Assembly: GCF_035271045.1 (NCBI RefSeq)
Contig: NZ_DATESC010000007.1
Coordinates: 124,001 to 188,000, forward strand
Origin: Marinospirillum sp035271045
GTDB taxonomy: Bacteria > Pseudomonadota > Gammaproteobacteria > Pseudomonadales > Halomonadaceae
Direction: 5' to 3'
Length of the DNA stretch: 64,000 nt
Part shown: one piece after another, positions 7,714 to 16,488 of the stretch
Numbering within the stretch: position 1 is the first letter of the stretch
Layout: each line of letters starts with the position of its first letter
The notes under the pieces: model-generated
What the model saw: only the letters and a program-made list of their open reading frames with translations
Told to the model about the DNA's origin: nothing
The model's database searches: none
Translations under genes and position numbers: made by a program

Positions 7714-9276
7714 CTAGCTAGCAAAATACTGCTGTAGATAAGTATCGAAGTCGATGCTATCTGCAGCTTCTATTGCTTGTTGCTGTTTAATTGAGCTACT
7801 GCTAAGTTCCATAAACAAAGTTTCTCTTGCCTTATTAATAGGGCTGGCAAGCAGCTGTTCACGCTGTGCTTTGGCAAGCTTTAACACTGCTGGCACATAA
7901 CCGTCACACTCTTCGACTAGCTTAAGCATTTGTGCCGAAGGCGTTAGACTAATATCGTCTACCTTGGCTTGTTGCTGCTTAAGTGCATCGCAAAAAGGCG
8001 TTGTTTCAGTGCTGCTATCTAATAGCTGGCAAACGGGCTGTAAACGCTGAAGTAATTCACTGGCTTGCTGCTGTAAAGGCTGGTCATTAATAAGCTGCTT
8101 GGTATTGCGACCAAAATTAACGGTCTTTTTTAAGTTGACATTGATATTTTTACAGTCAGCTTCATTGAGCTGTGGGCTAGGTTCAAGCAAGCAGAACAAC
8201 AAGAAAGCATCTAAGAAATACATCTGCGCTACATCAATACCACCGGCTAAAAAGGGGTTGATATCCAAACAGCGCACTTCAATGTATTCAACGCCATCTT
8301 CACGCAAGGCTTCATTGGGTTTTTGGCCGCTGTGCATCACACGCTTAGGCCGAATATCACTGTAATACTCGTTTTCTATTTGCAATATGCCGGTATTTAA
8401 TTGACGGTATGCGCCATTAACCTTAGTGCCGATTGCAGCATAGTCTGGATAGGGTTTATCTATCGCATTTTGTAGGGTGTTAATGTAGTTATCTAAGGAG
8501 TTAAAGCAAATGCTTAATGTGCCTTGTACCTTATTTTGATAGCCTAAATCCGACATACGCAAGCTAGTAGCGGTGGGTTCGCCCCAAGTGCCTGCGGCTA
8601 ATTGCTTTAAAGGGTGCTTATTATTACCCTTTAAAAAACTCACATCTAAAGCTGGGCTGGCGCCAAATAGGTACATCAACAACCAAGAATGGCGGCGGAA
8701 ATTACGAATAAGGCTAAAATACTTTGCTGAACGCCAGTCTTTATTGGCTGCTTCTAAAGGCAAGCCTTCAATTTCTGCTAATAAAGGCCATAACTCATCG
8801 GGAAAAGACACATTGTAGTGAATACCGGCAATGCTTTGCATAATGCGCCCGTAACGCGTATCTAAACCACGGCGATAAACGTGCTTCATAAAACCGACGT
8901 TGGAAGTGCCGTATTCTGCAATTCGCACGCTGTCGTTACCTTCAAGTTCACAAGGCATACTGGCTGGCCAAAGCAGCTCGTGTTCTTCTAAACGTGCCAA
9001 GCTAAAGCGGTGCAAGTCTAATAAAAACGCTAAGGAGGCTTCACGGCTGGCGCTAACGGGCGTAATAAACTCTAATAGGGCTTCAGAATAATCGGTGGTG
9101 ATGTGTGGGTGGGTTAATGCCGACCCCAAAGCTTTAGGGTGATTGGTTTGGCTTATTTTCCCTGTTGGCGTGGTACGCAGGGTTTCTTTTTCAATGCCAC
9201 GACGCATGGCATTAAATAGGCCTTGGTTTGCAGCACTTTGTAGGCCTTTTAGATAGTCGGTTAGGTTAAGTGTCAC
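7714..9276 (-). CDS. gshA: Glutamate-cysteine ligase (gamma-glutamylcysteine synthetase)
   Basis: The first enzyme of glutathione synthesis: ATP-dependent ligation of glutamate and cysteine in the cytoplasm. The 520-residue protein is the gammaproteobacterial (class 1) type. Visible motifs are RRGIEKETLR near the N-terminus, TTDYSEALLEFITP (glutamate and metal binding), QSIAGIHYNVSFP and VEYIEVRCLDINPF. The start is GTG at 9276, because an in-frame stop lies four codons upstream. The Shine-Dalgarno sequence is weak, and a 5-codon ORF overlaps the start in another frame (see findings). It lies downstream of the flavoprotein gene at 9433 with a 156-base gap. Confidence 0.95.
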   Translation of the reverse strand: MTLNLTDYLKGLQSAANQGLFNAMRRGIEKETLRTTPTGKISQTNHPKALGSALTHPHITTDYSEALLEFITPVSASREASLAFLLDLHRFSLARLEEHELLWPASMPCELEGNDSVRIAEYGTSNVGFMKHVYRRGLDTRYGRIMQSIAGIHYNVSFPDELWPLLAEIEGLPLEAANKDWRSAKYFSLIRNFRRHSWLLMYLFGASPALDVSFLKGNNKHPLKQLAAGTWGEPTATSLRMSDLGYQNKVQGTLSICFNSLDNYINTLQNAIDKPYPDYAAIGTKVNGAYRQLNTGILQIENEYYSDIRPKRVMHSGQKPNEALREDGVEYIEVRCLDINPFLAGGIDVAQMYFLDAFLLFCLLEPSPQLNEADCKNINVNLKKTVNFGRNTKQLINDQPLQQQASELLQRLQPVCQLLDSSTETTPFCDALKQQQAKVDDISLTPSAQMLKLVEECDGYVPAVLKLAKAQREQLLASPINKARETLFMELSSSSIKQQQAIEAADSIDFDTYLQQYFAS

Positions 9277-9432
9277 AGGGCATTGACCTTAGATGATTAG
9301 AGAAGTTGGTAGCAAAAGTTGATAGCCATAGTAGGACTATAGATATTGGGCGCATCTTAGCTAGTTTCAATGGCTGCAACAAGTCAAAATAACGGGATTT
9401 TCTTGTTGCAGCAGGTGGTTAATAATAGCCAA

Positions 9433-10854
9433 TTATGGCTGTTTTTTTAATTGCGCTGCTGCTGAGCGTAAGGCAGTTCTAATGCCTTCTTCTACTACAG
9501 GATGATAAAAAGGTAGAGCAAGTATTGCTTTAATGGTGAGTTTTTGTTGAATACTCCAAGCCAAGAGATGAACGAGATGCTCGGCTCTTGGGCCAAAAAT
9601 TTCTGTACCTAAAAGCTGGCCGGTTTTTTTACAGGCGTAAACTTTCATCATGCCTTGGTTTTGCTGCATAACACGCGCACGGCCTTGTTTGCTGAAGTTC
9701 ATACTGCCCACCACCACGCCATCATCGCCTAAACGCTGTTTAATTTGTGCTAAAGATTCGCCTGCTAAAGCAATTTGTGGCTCGCTAAACACCACTGCTA
9801 AAGGCGTGCGGCGCGGTGTAGGCTGAAAATCAGGCCAACGGGCAGCGTTGCTACCGGCGATAAAGCCTTCATCATTGGCTTCATGCAGCAGTGGTCTAAA
9901 ACCGGCTACATCACCGGCAATAAAAATAGGTGAAGGGCTGCCATCGGCATTAACGCATTGGGACGTTTCAGGGCTGAATTCTGGTTGTTGGCGTTCGTTT
10001 AGCTTTAAGCCTGCTGCTTGAATATTAATCTTATCTAGGTTGGCTTTACGTCCTGTTGCGGCTAATAAATAATCAAATATTTCAGTGATTTCGTAGCCTT
10101 CGTTATTAACGAAAGTAATTTCAACGCCTGCAGCAGTGCGGCTAATTGAATTAACTTTATTACCAGCCATTAACGGAAATTCTTGGTTAAAAGTTTTAAG
10201 TGCCAAGGCTTTAATTTCTGGGTCTTGCAAGGGGCCAACACCATCGCCACGCCCAAATAAACGTAAACGCACACCTAAACGGCTTAGGGCTTGGCTGATT
10301 TCTAAACCGATAACACCCGGACCAAAAACGGCTACAGATTCAGGTAAGTCGTCCCAATCAAACACATCATCATTCACGATTAAGCGGTCGCCAGCGGCTT
10401 CAAGCTGGGTGGGAATCACCGGGCGTGAACCCGTGGCAATAATTATATTACGCGCTCGAATTTTTTGACCGCTGCTGGTTTCTAAGGTGTTGGCATCTAT
10501 AAACTTAGCTTGTTCATCAATGCGCTGCTGAGCAGGTATTTGCTCTATATCTTGTAATACAAAGCTTACAAAACGGTCACGCTCCGATTTCACCCGCTGC
10601 ATAACTGCCTTGCCATCAACCTTATAGCCATTATTAAGTTGAATTCCAAATGCTGGCGCTAACTGCATTTGATGGGCGCTTTCTGCCGCTGCAATTAATA
10701 GTTTGCTGGGCATACAACCTACCCGCGCACAGGTAGTACCGTAAGCGCCGCCTTCTAGCATAACGATTGAGTCAGTGACTTTATTGGCGGCATTAAATGC
10801 ACTCATACCCGCTGTACCTGCGCCTAAAATGGCAATATCAACGTCTAAAATCAT
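9433..10854 (-). CDS. Dihydrolipoyl dehydrogenase-like flavoprotein (pyridine nucleotide-disulfide oxidoreductase)
   Basis: A 473-residue class I flavoprotein disulfide reductase. An N-terminal FAD motif (DIAILGAGTAGMSA) precedes the redox-active disulfide in TTCARVGCMPSKLL. The NAD-binding motif VFGPGVIGLEISQAL is near residue 180, FAD contact IFIAGDVAGFRPLLHEA near 320, and the C-terminal catalytic dyad is present as FYHPVVEEG. It would oxidise protein-bound dihydrolipoamide or another dithiol with NAD(P). Unlike housekeeping Lpd, it is not next to E1 or E2 genes, and its redox site reads CARVGC instead of CLNVGC. The substrate is therefore uncertain; its closeness to gshA only hints at thiol metabolism. 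Confidence 0.82.
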   Translation of the reverse strand: MILDVDIAILGAGTAGMSAFNAANKVTDSIVMLEGGAYGTTCARVGCMPSKLLIAAAESAHQMQLAPAFGIQLNNGYKVDGKAVMQRVKSERDRFVSFVLQDIEQIPAQQRIDEQAKFIDANTLETSSGQKIRARNIIIATGSRPVIPTQLEAAGDRLIVNDDVFDWDDLPESVAVFGPGVIGLEISQALSRLGVRLRLFGRGDGVGPLQDPEIKALALKTFNQEFPLMAGNKVNSISRTAAGVEITFVNNEGYEITEIFDYLLAATGRKANLDKINIQAAGLKLNERQQPEFSPETSQCVNADGSPSPIFIAGDVAGFRPLLHEANDEGFIAGSNAARWPDFQPTPRRTPLAVVFSEPQIALAGESLAQIKQRLGDDGVVVGSMNFSKQGRARVMQQNQGMMKVYACKKTGQLLGTEIFGPRAEHLVHLLAWSIQQKLTIKAILALPFYHPVVEEGIRTALRSAAAQLKKQP

Positions 10855-10944
10855 GGTTTAACTCCGGTTAATTAATTACTTTATTCATATTAGTTTAACA
10901 AAAACGCATATAAGAAGCTGCTAGCTACTCGGCTCAAGGCTTTC

Positions 10945-10950
10945 TATAAT
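10945..10950 (+). promoter_or_regulatory. Candidate -10 box for the DMT permease gene
   Basis: A perfect TATAAT about 35 bases upstream of the GTG start. No good -35 box lies 16-18 bases further upstream, so it may be activator-dependent or fortuitous. Confidence 0.3.
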
Positions 10951-10984
10951 TGGTCAACTTTAAAATTAAAAAAGGTTAACCAGT

Positions 10985-11866
10985 GTGATCTATTTATGGG
11001 GTGTGACGTTTTTATGGGCTTTTTCGTTTAGCTTAATCGGGGTGTATTTATCCGCCAGTGTTGATGCCTATTTTGCCGTGTTAACTCGCACGCTGCTGGC
11101 GAGTTTAGTGTTTGTGCCTTTACTAAAGTTTGCGCGTATTCCTTTAAAATTAGCCATGCAATTAATGCTGATTGGTGGTTTTCAATTGGGCGTTATGTAC
11201 CTGTGTTTGTACCAATCTTTTAGTTATTTAAGTGTGCCAGAGGTGGTGCTGTTTACTATTTTTACGCCTATTTACATCACGCTGACCAATGATTTGCTGC
11301 AAGGGCGTTTTACGCTTTGGTATTTGTTAACAGCGAGTTTAGCCGTTATAGGTGCGGGTATTATTCGCTTTAATCACATTAGTACCGATTTTTTTGTGGG
11401 CTTTTTATTGGTGCAAGCCGCTAATCTTTGTTTTGGCTTGTCGCAAGTGGCTTACAAGCATTTGATGGCGCATTTACAAATGGCGGTATCAACCCTGCGC
11501 CACCGTGATGTGTTTGGTTATTTTTATCTGGGTGCTTTGTTGGTTGCAGCGCTAGGTATGCTGTTATTTGGTGATTGGCAACGCTTGCCAAGTAGTTCTA
11601 CGCAATGGATTGTCTTGTTATGGCTGGGTTTAGTGGCTTCTGGCGTAGGTTATTTTTTATGGAATAAAGGTGCAACACTGGTGGATGCGGGTACTTTGGC
11701 AATTATGAATAATACCTTAGTACCGGCTGGTTTGTTGGTTAATTTATTAATCTGGAACCGTGAGGTTGATTGGCTTAGATTAATTGCTGGTGGGTTAATC
11801 ATTCTTTTAGCTTTGCTAATCAATGAACGTTGGGTAAAGCCTAGGCTAGCAATCAAGGCTTTTTAA
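10985..11866 (+). CDS. DMT-superfamily (EamA) inner-membrane permease
   Basis: A 293-residue, almost entirely hydrophobic protein with about ten predicted helices in two repeated EamA halves, starting directly with a membrane helix and ending in a short basic tail (RWVKPRLAIKAF). The family exports or imports small metabolites such as amino acids, carboxylates or amines; the substrate cannot be read from the sequence. The start is GTG with an AGG about 10 bases upstream; no upstream in-frame ATG exists. It is divergent from the flavoprotein gene. The outer-membrane protein gene follows 50 bases later and could be cotranscribed. Confidence 0.85.
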   Translation: MIYLWGVTFLWAFSFSLIGVYLSASVDAYFAVLTRTLLASLVFVPLLKFARIPLKLAMQLMLIGGFQLGVMYLCLYQSFSYLSVPEVVLFTIFTPIYITLTNDLLQGRFTLWYLLTASLAVIGAGIIRFNHISTDFFVGFLLVQAANLCFGLSQVAYKHLMAHLQMAVSTLRHRDVFGYFYLGALLVAALGMLLFGDWQRLPSSSTQWIVLLWLGLVASGVGYFLWNKGATLVDAGTLAIMNNTLVPAGLLVNLLIWNREVDWLRLIAGGLIILLALLINERWVKPRLAIKAF

Positions 11867-11916
11867 GTGTTTAATCGGGCATTAAAGATTTTATAGATAA
11901 GCCAAGGAGAGTATTA

Positions 11917-12420
11917 ATGGTTCGCTGGTTACCCACTGCTTTAGTCGGTTGTTTATTATTACCTGCTGCTGGCCAGTTATATGCTGCTGATGATTACAGT
12001 GAAGTTCATAGCTATGTGAGTGGTGGCTTACATCATTGGTCTTCCGATGATTCAAGCGCTGACGGTATAAAAATACGTTTTGGTCAACAGCTGAATACTT
12101 TTGTTGGTATTGAAGGGCATTTTGCGGTTGGTGGTGAAGACTCTGCAACAGGCATTTCGTTGGACCGTTTGTTTGGCGTTTATGGGAAATTTATTTTACC
12201 TTTTGATCTTTTCAGCCCCTATGCCAAGTTAGGTCTGGCTTCTGCCTCTTTAAAAGCACCTGAAGGAAGCCAAAGCGAGTTTGAAATGGGTTACGGTATT
12301 GGTACAGAAATTAAAATTAACCCACGCTTTTACATTGATTTGGAATACATGGTTTATTTAGATACAGCGGATATGCAGCTGGATGGTTTTACTCTAGGCG
12401 TAGGTTATAAATTACCATGA
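11917..12420 (+). CDS. Small outer-membrane beta-barrel protein (OmpA/OmpX-like fold)
   Basis: A 167-residue precursor. The signal peptide is clear (hydrophobic to about residue 20, cleavage after GQLYA, then ADDY). The mature part consists of alternating beta-strand sequences rich in Gly and aromatics (SYVSGGLHHW, FVGIEGHFAVGG, YAKLGLASASL, GYGIGTEIKI, FTLGVGYKLP), consistent with an eight-stranded barrel. There is no C-terminal peptidoglycan-binding domain. An AAGGAG lies before the ATG. Its stop overlaps the nadK start (ATGA). Function unknown. Confidence 0.8.
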   Translation: MVRWLPTALVGCLLLPAAGQLYAADDYSEVHSYVSGGLHHWSSDDSSADGIKIRFGQQLNTFVGIEGHFAVGGEDSATGISLDRLFGVYGKFILPFDLFSPYAKLGLASASLKAPEGSQSEFEMGYGIGTEIKINPRFYIDLEYMVYLDTADMQLDGFTLGVGYKLP

Positions 12421-13307
12421 AAAAACCTGTATTTCGTAATATAGGCTTAATTGGGCGTTTAGGTAGCAATAAAGTTGTGGAAACACTTAAACGCCTGATG
12501 CGCTTTTTGGCTGAACGTAATTATCACGTTATTGTTGAAGAACGTACGGCTGGCATTATGTTGGGTCATGGTTTTCAAGAAGCTGATTTAAAAATGCTGG
12601 CTGAAATTTGTGATCTAGTTATCGTTGTTGGCGGTGATGGCAGTCTGCTGGGCGCAGCACGTGCGATGGCTAAAACTGGCGTGCCAGTGCTGGGTATTAA
12701 CCGTGGTCGATTAGGTTTTTTAACGGATATTTTACCCGATGAAATTGAAGAAAAAGTAGGGTCAGTATTAGAAGGCAAATACACGTCAGAAAAGCGTTTT
12801 CTGCTGGATGCTGAAATTTACCGTGAAGGTGAGTTGATAGGCAGTGCGGATGGCTTGAATGATGTGGTTTTGCACCCTGGTAAGTCAGCACGGATGATTG
12901 AGTTTGATTTGTATATTGAAGGTCAATTTGTTTATAACCAGCGTTCTGATGGGCTGATTGTTGCCACACCAACGGGTTCAACAGCCTATGCTTTGTCCGG
13001 TGGTGGCCCGATTATGCACCCTAAGTTGGATGCGTTGGTGTTAGTGCCTATGTTTCCGCACACTCTTTCTAGTCGCCCTATTGTGGTTGATGGCAGCAGC
13101 GAAATAAAAATATTTATCAGTGGTAGCAATGAAACCTATCCACACGTTTCTTGCGATGGACAAACGCATTTGGTGACTAAACCTGGGGATGTGCTTTATA
13201 TCCGTAAAAAACCGCAAAAATTAAAACTCATTCACCCGTTGGGGCATGATTTTTATGAAATTTGCCGTACCAAGCTGGGTTGGAATTCGCAGCAAAGCAA
13301 CTATTGA
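12417..13307 (+). CDS. nadK: NAD kinase
   Basis: Phosphorylates NAD to NADP in the cytoplasm. The 296-residue protein has the family length and signature motifs: VVVGGDGSLLGAAR (GGDG phosphate-binding loop), GINRGRLGFLTD, SDGLIVATPTGSTAYALSGGGPI and DGSSEIKI. It is translationally coupled to the preceding outer-membrane protein gene by an ATGA overlap. A phosphatase gene follows after 27 bases. Confidence 0.97.
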   Translation: MKKPVFRNIGLIGRLGSNKVVETLKRLMRFLAERNYHVIVEERTAGIMLGHGFQEADLKMLAEICDLVIVVGGDGSLLGAARAMAKTGVPVLGINRGRLGFLTDILPDEIEEKVGSVLEGKYTSEKRFLLDAEIYREGELIGSADGLNDVVLHPGKSARMIEFDLYIEGQFVYNQRSDGLIVATPTGSTAYALSGGGPIMHPKLDALVLVPMFPHTLSSRPIVVDGSSEIKIFISGSNETYPHVSCDGQTHLVTKPGDVLYIRKKPQKLKLIHPLGHDFYEICRTKLGWNSQQSNY

Positions 13308-13334
13308 TAAAGCAACATTTTAAATGGAAAGTTT

Positions 13335-14351
13335 ATGCAAGGTTTTGACCTGATCGGTGATGTACATGGTTGTGGTAACACGCTGCGGCGTTTACTAGAA
13401 CTTATGGGGTATTCACGTCAATCGGGCGCACTTAAACTAGAGGCATGGCGACACCCGGCTGGACGGCAAGTCATCTTTGTGGGTGATATTCTTGACCGAG
13501 GTCCAAGGGTCCGACAAGCGTTGCACGATGTTAGGGCGATGATTGAAGCAGGTACGGCGCACATGGTGCTGGGGAATCACGAATACAATGCTTTGGCTTA
13601 TTCTACGTTGAACATGGCAGGTCAGCCATTACGTTCTCATTCTGTAAGGCATCAGCGTGTTATTCAAGAAACGCTAGATCAATTCGAACCTTGGCCGAAT
13701 GAGTGGCAAGATTTTTTGAATTGGTTTATGACGTTACCGCTGGCGCTTGATTTAGAAACCCTGCGGGTGGTTCATGCTTGTTGGGATAACGCTTTAATGC
13801 CGCGTTTTTTTGAGCAATACCCCGATGGCAAAATGACCCCCGAATTTTTACAGGCTTCAGCAATAGTCGGCACTGATGCATTTAAAATCATTGACCGTTG
13901 CACGCGCGGTACTTGGTTACGTTTACCCGAAGGGCAAACTCAAAAGAGTGACGATGGTTTTATTCGTGACCGCTTTCGCACGTCTTATTGGGTAGAGCAA
14001 CCGCGTACTTGGGGCGATGTGCTTTTTCAGCCAGACCGTTTAAGTCCTGAAGCTGAAGCAACTTTAATTTCTGAACAAGACCAGCGGCATTTATGTTATT
14101 ACCCACCTGAAGATAAGCCTTTATTTTTTGGGCATTATTGGTGCCAAGGTTTTCCTTCGGTGATTCGCTCTAACCTCGCTTGTTTAGACTACAGTGCTGT
14201 AAAATATGGCCGTTTAGTGGCTTACCGTTTTGATGGTGAGGCAAGATTAAGTGCTGAAAAGTTTGTTTGGGTTGAAGTACAAAAAGATGAATATCCACCG
14301 TTAGAAGAACTGCGTGCAGAAATGACCGCAGAAGATATCCAAAAAATTTAA
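13335..14351 (+). CDS. Calcineurin-like metallophosphatase (PrpE/ApaH-like)
   Basis: A 338-residue phosphoesterase with the full dimetal motif series near the N-terminus: GDVHGCGNTLRRLL, FVGDILDRGP and LGNHEYNALA, followed by VVHACWDN and GHYWCQG (metal histidines). Family members hydrolyse protein phosphates or dinucleoside polyphosphates, and the substrate cannot be decided here. It shows clear family similarity to the ApaH protein at 33475 but is longer and divergent. It follows nadK closely and is ended by a strong terminator at 14432. Confidence 0.82.
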   Translation: MQGFDLIGDVHGCGNTLRRLLELMGYSRQSGALKLEAWRHPAGRQVIFVGDILDRGPRVRQALHDVRAMIEAGTAHMVLGNHEYNALAYSTLNMAGQPLRSHSVRHQRVIQETLDQFEPWPNEWQDFLNWFMTLPLALDLETLRVVHACWDNALMPRFFEQYPDGKMTPEFLQASAIVGTDAFKIIDRCTRGTWLRLPEGQTQKSDDGFIRDRFRTSYWVEQPRTWGDVLFQPDRLSPEAEATLISEQDQRHLCYYPPEDKPLFFGHYWCQGFPSVIRSNLACLDYSAVKYGRLVAYRFDGEARLSAEKFVWVEVQKDEYPPLEELRAEMTAEDIQKI

Positions 14352-14431
14352 CACAAAATTTGAAATACACGGGAACTTAAATGCCGATGCTACGTCTTAA
14401 TCTTTGTAGTTTCCTCATGATAGTCCTGCTT

Positions 14432-14472
14432 TGGCGGCGGTTTCTTTATACTAAGAAACGCCGCCATTTTTT
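14432..14472 (+). terminator. Rho-independent terminator after the metallophosphatase gene
   Basis: TGGCGGC(G)GTTTCTT pairs with AAGAAACGCCGCCA (14 bp, one bulged G, 6-nt loop) and is followed by six T residues. It closes the unit running from the outer-membrane protein gene through nadK. Confidence 0.9.
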
Positions 14473-14487
14473 ATAGAGCCATTTTTT

Positions 14488-15345
14488 ATGTTAAAACTAC
14501 TTAGTTTACCTGCCGAACAAGACCCCATGCCGCTTTCACGCCACTTGTGGAAAGCAAAGCTTGGGCATCGTATTTTGCCTGACGAACAAGGTAATCATGT
14601 GTTTTGGCTGCTGGACGTGGGGCAATTACCTTTAGTTCAACAAGCCTTAGATGATTGGCAGGCCGGTCGCAGCACGGTGCCAGCCACTAATAATCCTAAC
14701 GCTTTGATTTTTCGTATTAAAAAAGTGCCGGTTACAGTGCTGGTATTGCTTTTAGCCTGTTTAATAACGGCTGCGTTTGAATGGGTTTTTGGCGCGATAG
14801 TTTTTTTGCTGATTTCTTTTACGCCAATGGAGTTTGTTGATAATCAATTGGTTAGTTTGCCGCTGAGTACTACTTTGTCCTCTGGACAGTGGTGGCGATT
14901 AATTACGCCTATATTTCTGCATTTTGGCATAATGCATCTAGTATTTAATGCGCTCTGGATTTGGATTTTAGGTGAAATGATTGAAAGAAACCAAGGGCAG
15001 GTTAAACTTGTTTTATTGATTTTGTTTACGGCTTTAATCTCTAATTCAGCACAGTTTTTAATCAATGATTCCAGTCAGTTTGGCGGCCTATCGGGTGTTG
15101 TATATGGTTACTTAGGTTACATTTGGCTTTGGAGTAAGCTTCACCCGCAGCAAGGTTTGGCAATTAATAATGGTTTGGTTATTTTTATGCTGGGCTGGAT
15201 GTTGTTAGGTATGACCGATTTTTCGCGTTCTTTATTGGGTTTGAATATGGCTAATGAAGCACATTTGGGTGGCTTGTTAGCAGGATTGGCTTTTGCACTC
15301 TTACCTTGGTTTAAGAAAAAAGCGTCTAAAAAAACCAGTATCTAA
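14488..15345 (+). CDS. Rhomboid-family intramembrane serine protease (GlpG-like)
   Basis: A 285-residue membrane protease. A cytoplasmic N-terminal domain of about 80 residues (LPDEQGNHVFWLLD, resembling the GlpG N-domain) is followed by six or seven helices. Key residues are visible: the conserved helix ITPIFLHFGIMHLVFNALWIW (His/Asn oxyanion region), the nucleophile in FGGLSGVVYGYLGY, and the catalytic histidine in NEAHLGGLLAGL. It cleaves membrane-protein substrates within or near the bilayer. It starts 15 bases after a terminator. DUF1315, DUF2797 and tamAB follow closely and may share its transcript. Confidence 0.9.
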   Translation: MLKLLSLPAEQDPMPLSRHLWKAKLGHRILPDEQGNHVFWLLDVGQLPLVQQALDDWQAGRSTVPATNNPNALIFRIKKVPVTVLVLLLACLITAAFEWVFGAIVFLLISFTPMEFVDNQLVSLPLSTTLSSGQWWRLITPIFLHFGIMHLVFNALWIWILGEMIERNQGQVKLVLLILFTALISNSAQFLINDSSQFGGLSGVVYGYLGYIWLWSKLHPQQGLAINNGLVIFMLGWMLLGMTDFSRSLLGLNMANEAHLGGLLAGLAFALLPWFKKKASKKTSI

Positions 15346-15374
15346 AAATAGAAAGTAGACAATAGGAAAGCAGT

Positions 15375-15635
15375 ATGACTTTTATAGATATGATCGAAAA
15401 AATGAGCCCTGAAATTTACACCGCTTTAAAGCAAGGGGTTGAACTTGGTCGCTGGCCCAATGGCTTGGTATTAACGCCTGAGCAGCGTGAAATTAGCATG
15501 GAAGCTGTGTTGCGTTATGAAGCACAAAGCAATATTCCAGATAATCAGCGTGTGGGTTATATAGAACCTAAAAAGAAAAAGCCGGTTGCAGACGGTGCTA
15601 AAGAACAGCCAGTACGTATTTTAGGGCAGGAATAA
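15375..15635 (+). CDS. DUF1315 family protein (YeaC-like), function unknown
   Basis: An 86-residue soluble protein with the family core MIEKMSPEIYTALKQGVELGRWPNGLVLTPEQ followed by a conserved ILRYE-like block (VLRYEAQSNIP) and a lysine-rich tail. The family is widespread in gammaproteobacteria with no established function. It lies 29 bases after the rhomboid gene and 18 before the DUF2797 gene. Confidence 0.85.
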   Translation: MTFIDMIEKMSPEIYTALKQGVELGRWPNGLVLTPEQREISMEAVLRYEAQSNIPDNQRVGYIEPKKKKPVADGAKEQPVRILGQE

Positions 15636-15653
15636 TTAAATGCTGGGCTTAAA

Positions 15654-16481
15654 ATGATTAGTTTAACGGGTCGCCTACGCAAGATGGCTACTCAACACAC
15701 CACGCCCATTAGCTATGAATTAAAGCTAGCCGACGGTGTAGGTGGTTTGCAAAGCCTAGCTTTGAATCCTTGTTTAGGAAAAACAGTCAGTCTTGAGTTC
15801 AGCGGCAATATTTACTGCGTTCATTGCGAACGTAAAACCAATAAAAGTTTTTCGCAAGGTTATTGCTATCCGTGTTTTAAAATGCTGGCTCAGTGCGATA
15901 CTTGCATGATTAAGCCAGAAGCTTGCCATTACCATTTAGGTACTTGCCGTGAACCTAGGTGGGGCGAAGCGCATTGTTTTAAACCGCACCTAATTTACCT
16001 TGCCAGTACAACTGGCTTAAAAGTGGGCATTACACGTGAAACCAATAACCCAACGCGCTGGATGGATCAAGGGGCGATTGCTGCTTTACCTTTGCTAAAA
16101 GTTACTAACCGTTTGGCTTCAGGTTTAATTGAAACAACCTTGAGGCAAACGATTAAAGACAAAACCGCTTGGCAGCGGATGCTAAAAAATGACGTTGAAG
16201 ACTTGGATCTAGTACAAGAAGCACAGCAAGTTTTAGCCGACTATCAGCCGCAGCTTAAAGAAATAAGTAACCTAGAATTTGAAATACTGGCTTTGCAGCC
16301 CGTTATTTTTGAATACCCAGTGCTGGAATACCCAATTAAAGTTAAATCGCTTAATTTAGATAAAATACCAACAGTCACTGGTCAGCTATTAGGCATTAAA
16401 GGTCAGTATTTATTATTGGATACTGGTGTGATTAACCTACGCAAATATGCCGGTTATGAGGTGCGTTTTTCTGCCCATTAA
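15654..16481 (+). CDS. DUF2797 protein, cysteine-rich
   Basis: A 275-residue soluble protein. The N-terminal half carries a dense Cys/His array (CVHCERK, YCYPCFK, CDTCMIKPEACHYH, TCREPRW, HCFKP), strongly suggesting zinc or other metal sites. It is followed by HLIYLASTTGLKVGITRE, a GIY-YIG-like strand pattern. This matches the DUF2797 family, whose function is unknown to me. It lies immediately before tamA (7-base gap), so cotranscription with tamA and tamB is likely. Confidence 0.85.
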   Translation: MISLTGRLRKMATQHTTPISYELKLADGVGGLQSLALNPCLGKTVSLEFSGNIYCVHCERKTNKSFSQGYCYPCFKMLAQCDTCMIKPEACHYHLGTCREPRWGEAHCFKPHLIYLASTTGLKVGITRETNNPTRWMDQGAIAALPLLKVTNRLASGLIETTLRQTIKDKTAWQRMLKNDVEDLDLVQEAQQVLADYQPQLKEISNLEFEILALQPVIFEYPVLEYPIKVKSLNLDKIPTVTGQLLGIKGQYLLLDTGVINLRKYAGYEVRFSAH

Positions 16482-16488
16482 TCAACTG

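Noticed and set aside
9427..9447. Hairpin AGCCA/TGGCT followed by a T run on the plus strand
   Set aside because: It overlaps the lysine codons and stop of the minus-strand flavoprotein gene, and no plus-strand gene ends there; on the minus strand there is no T tract.
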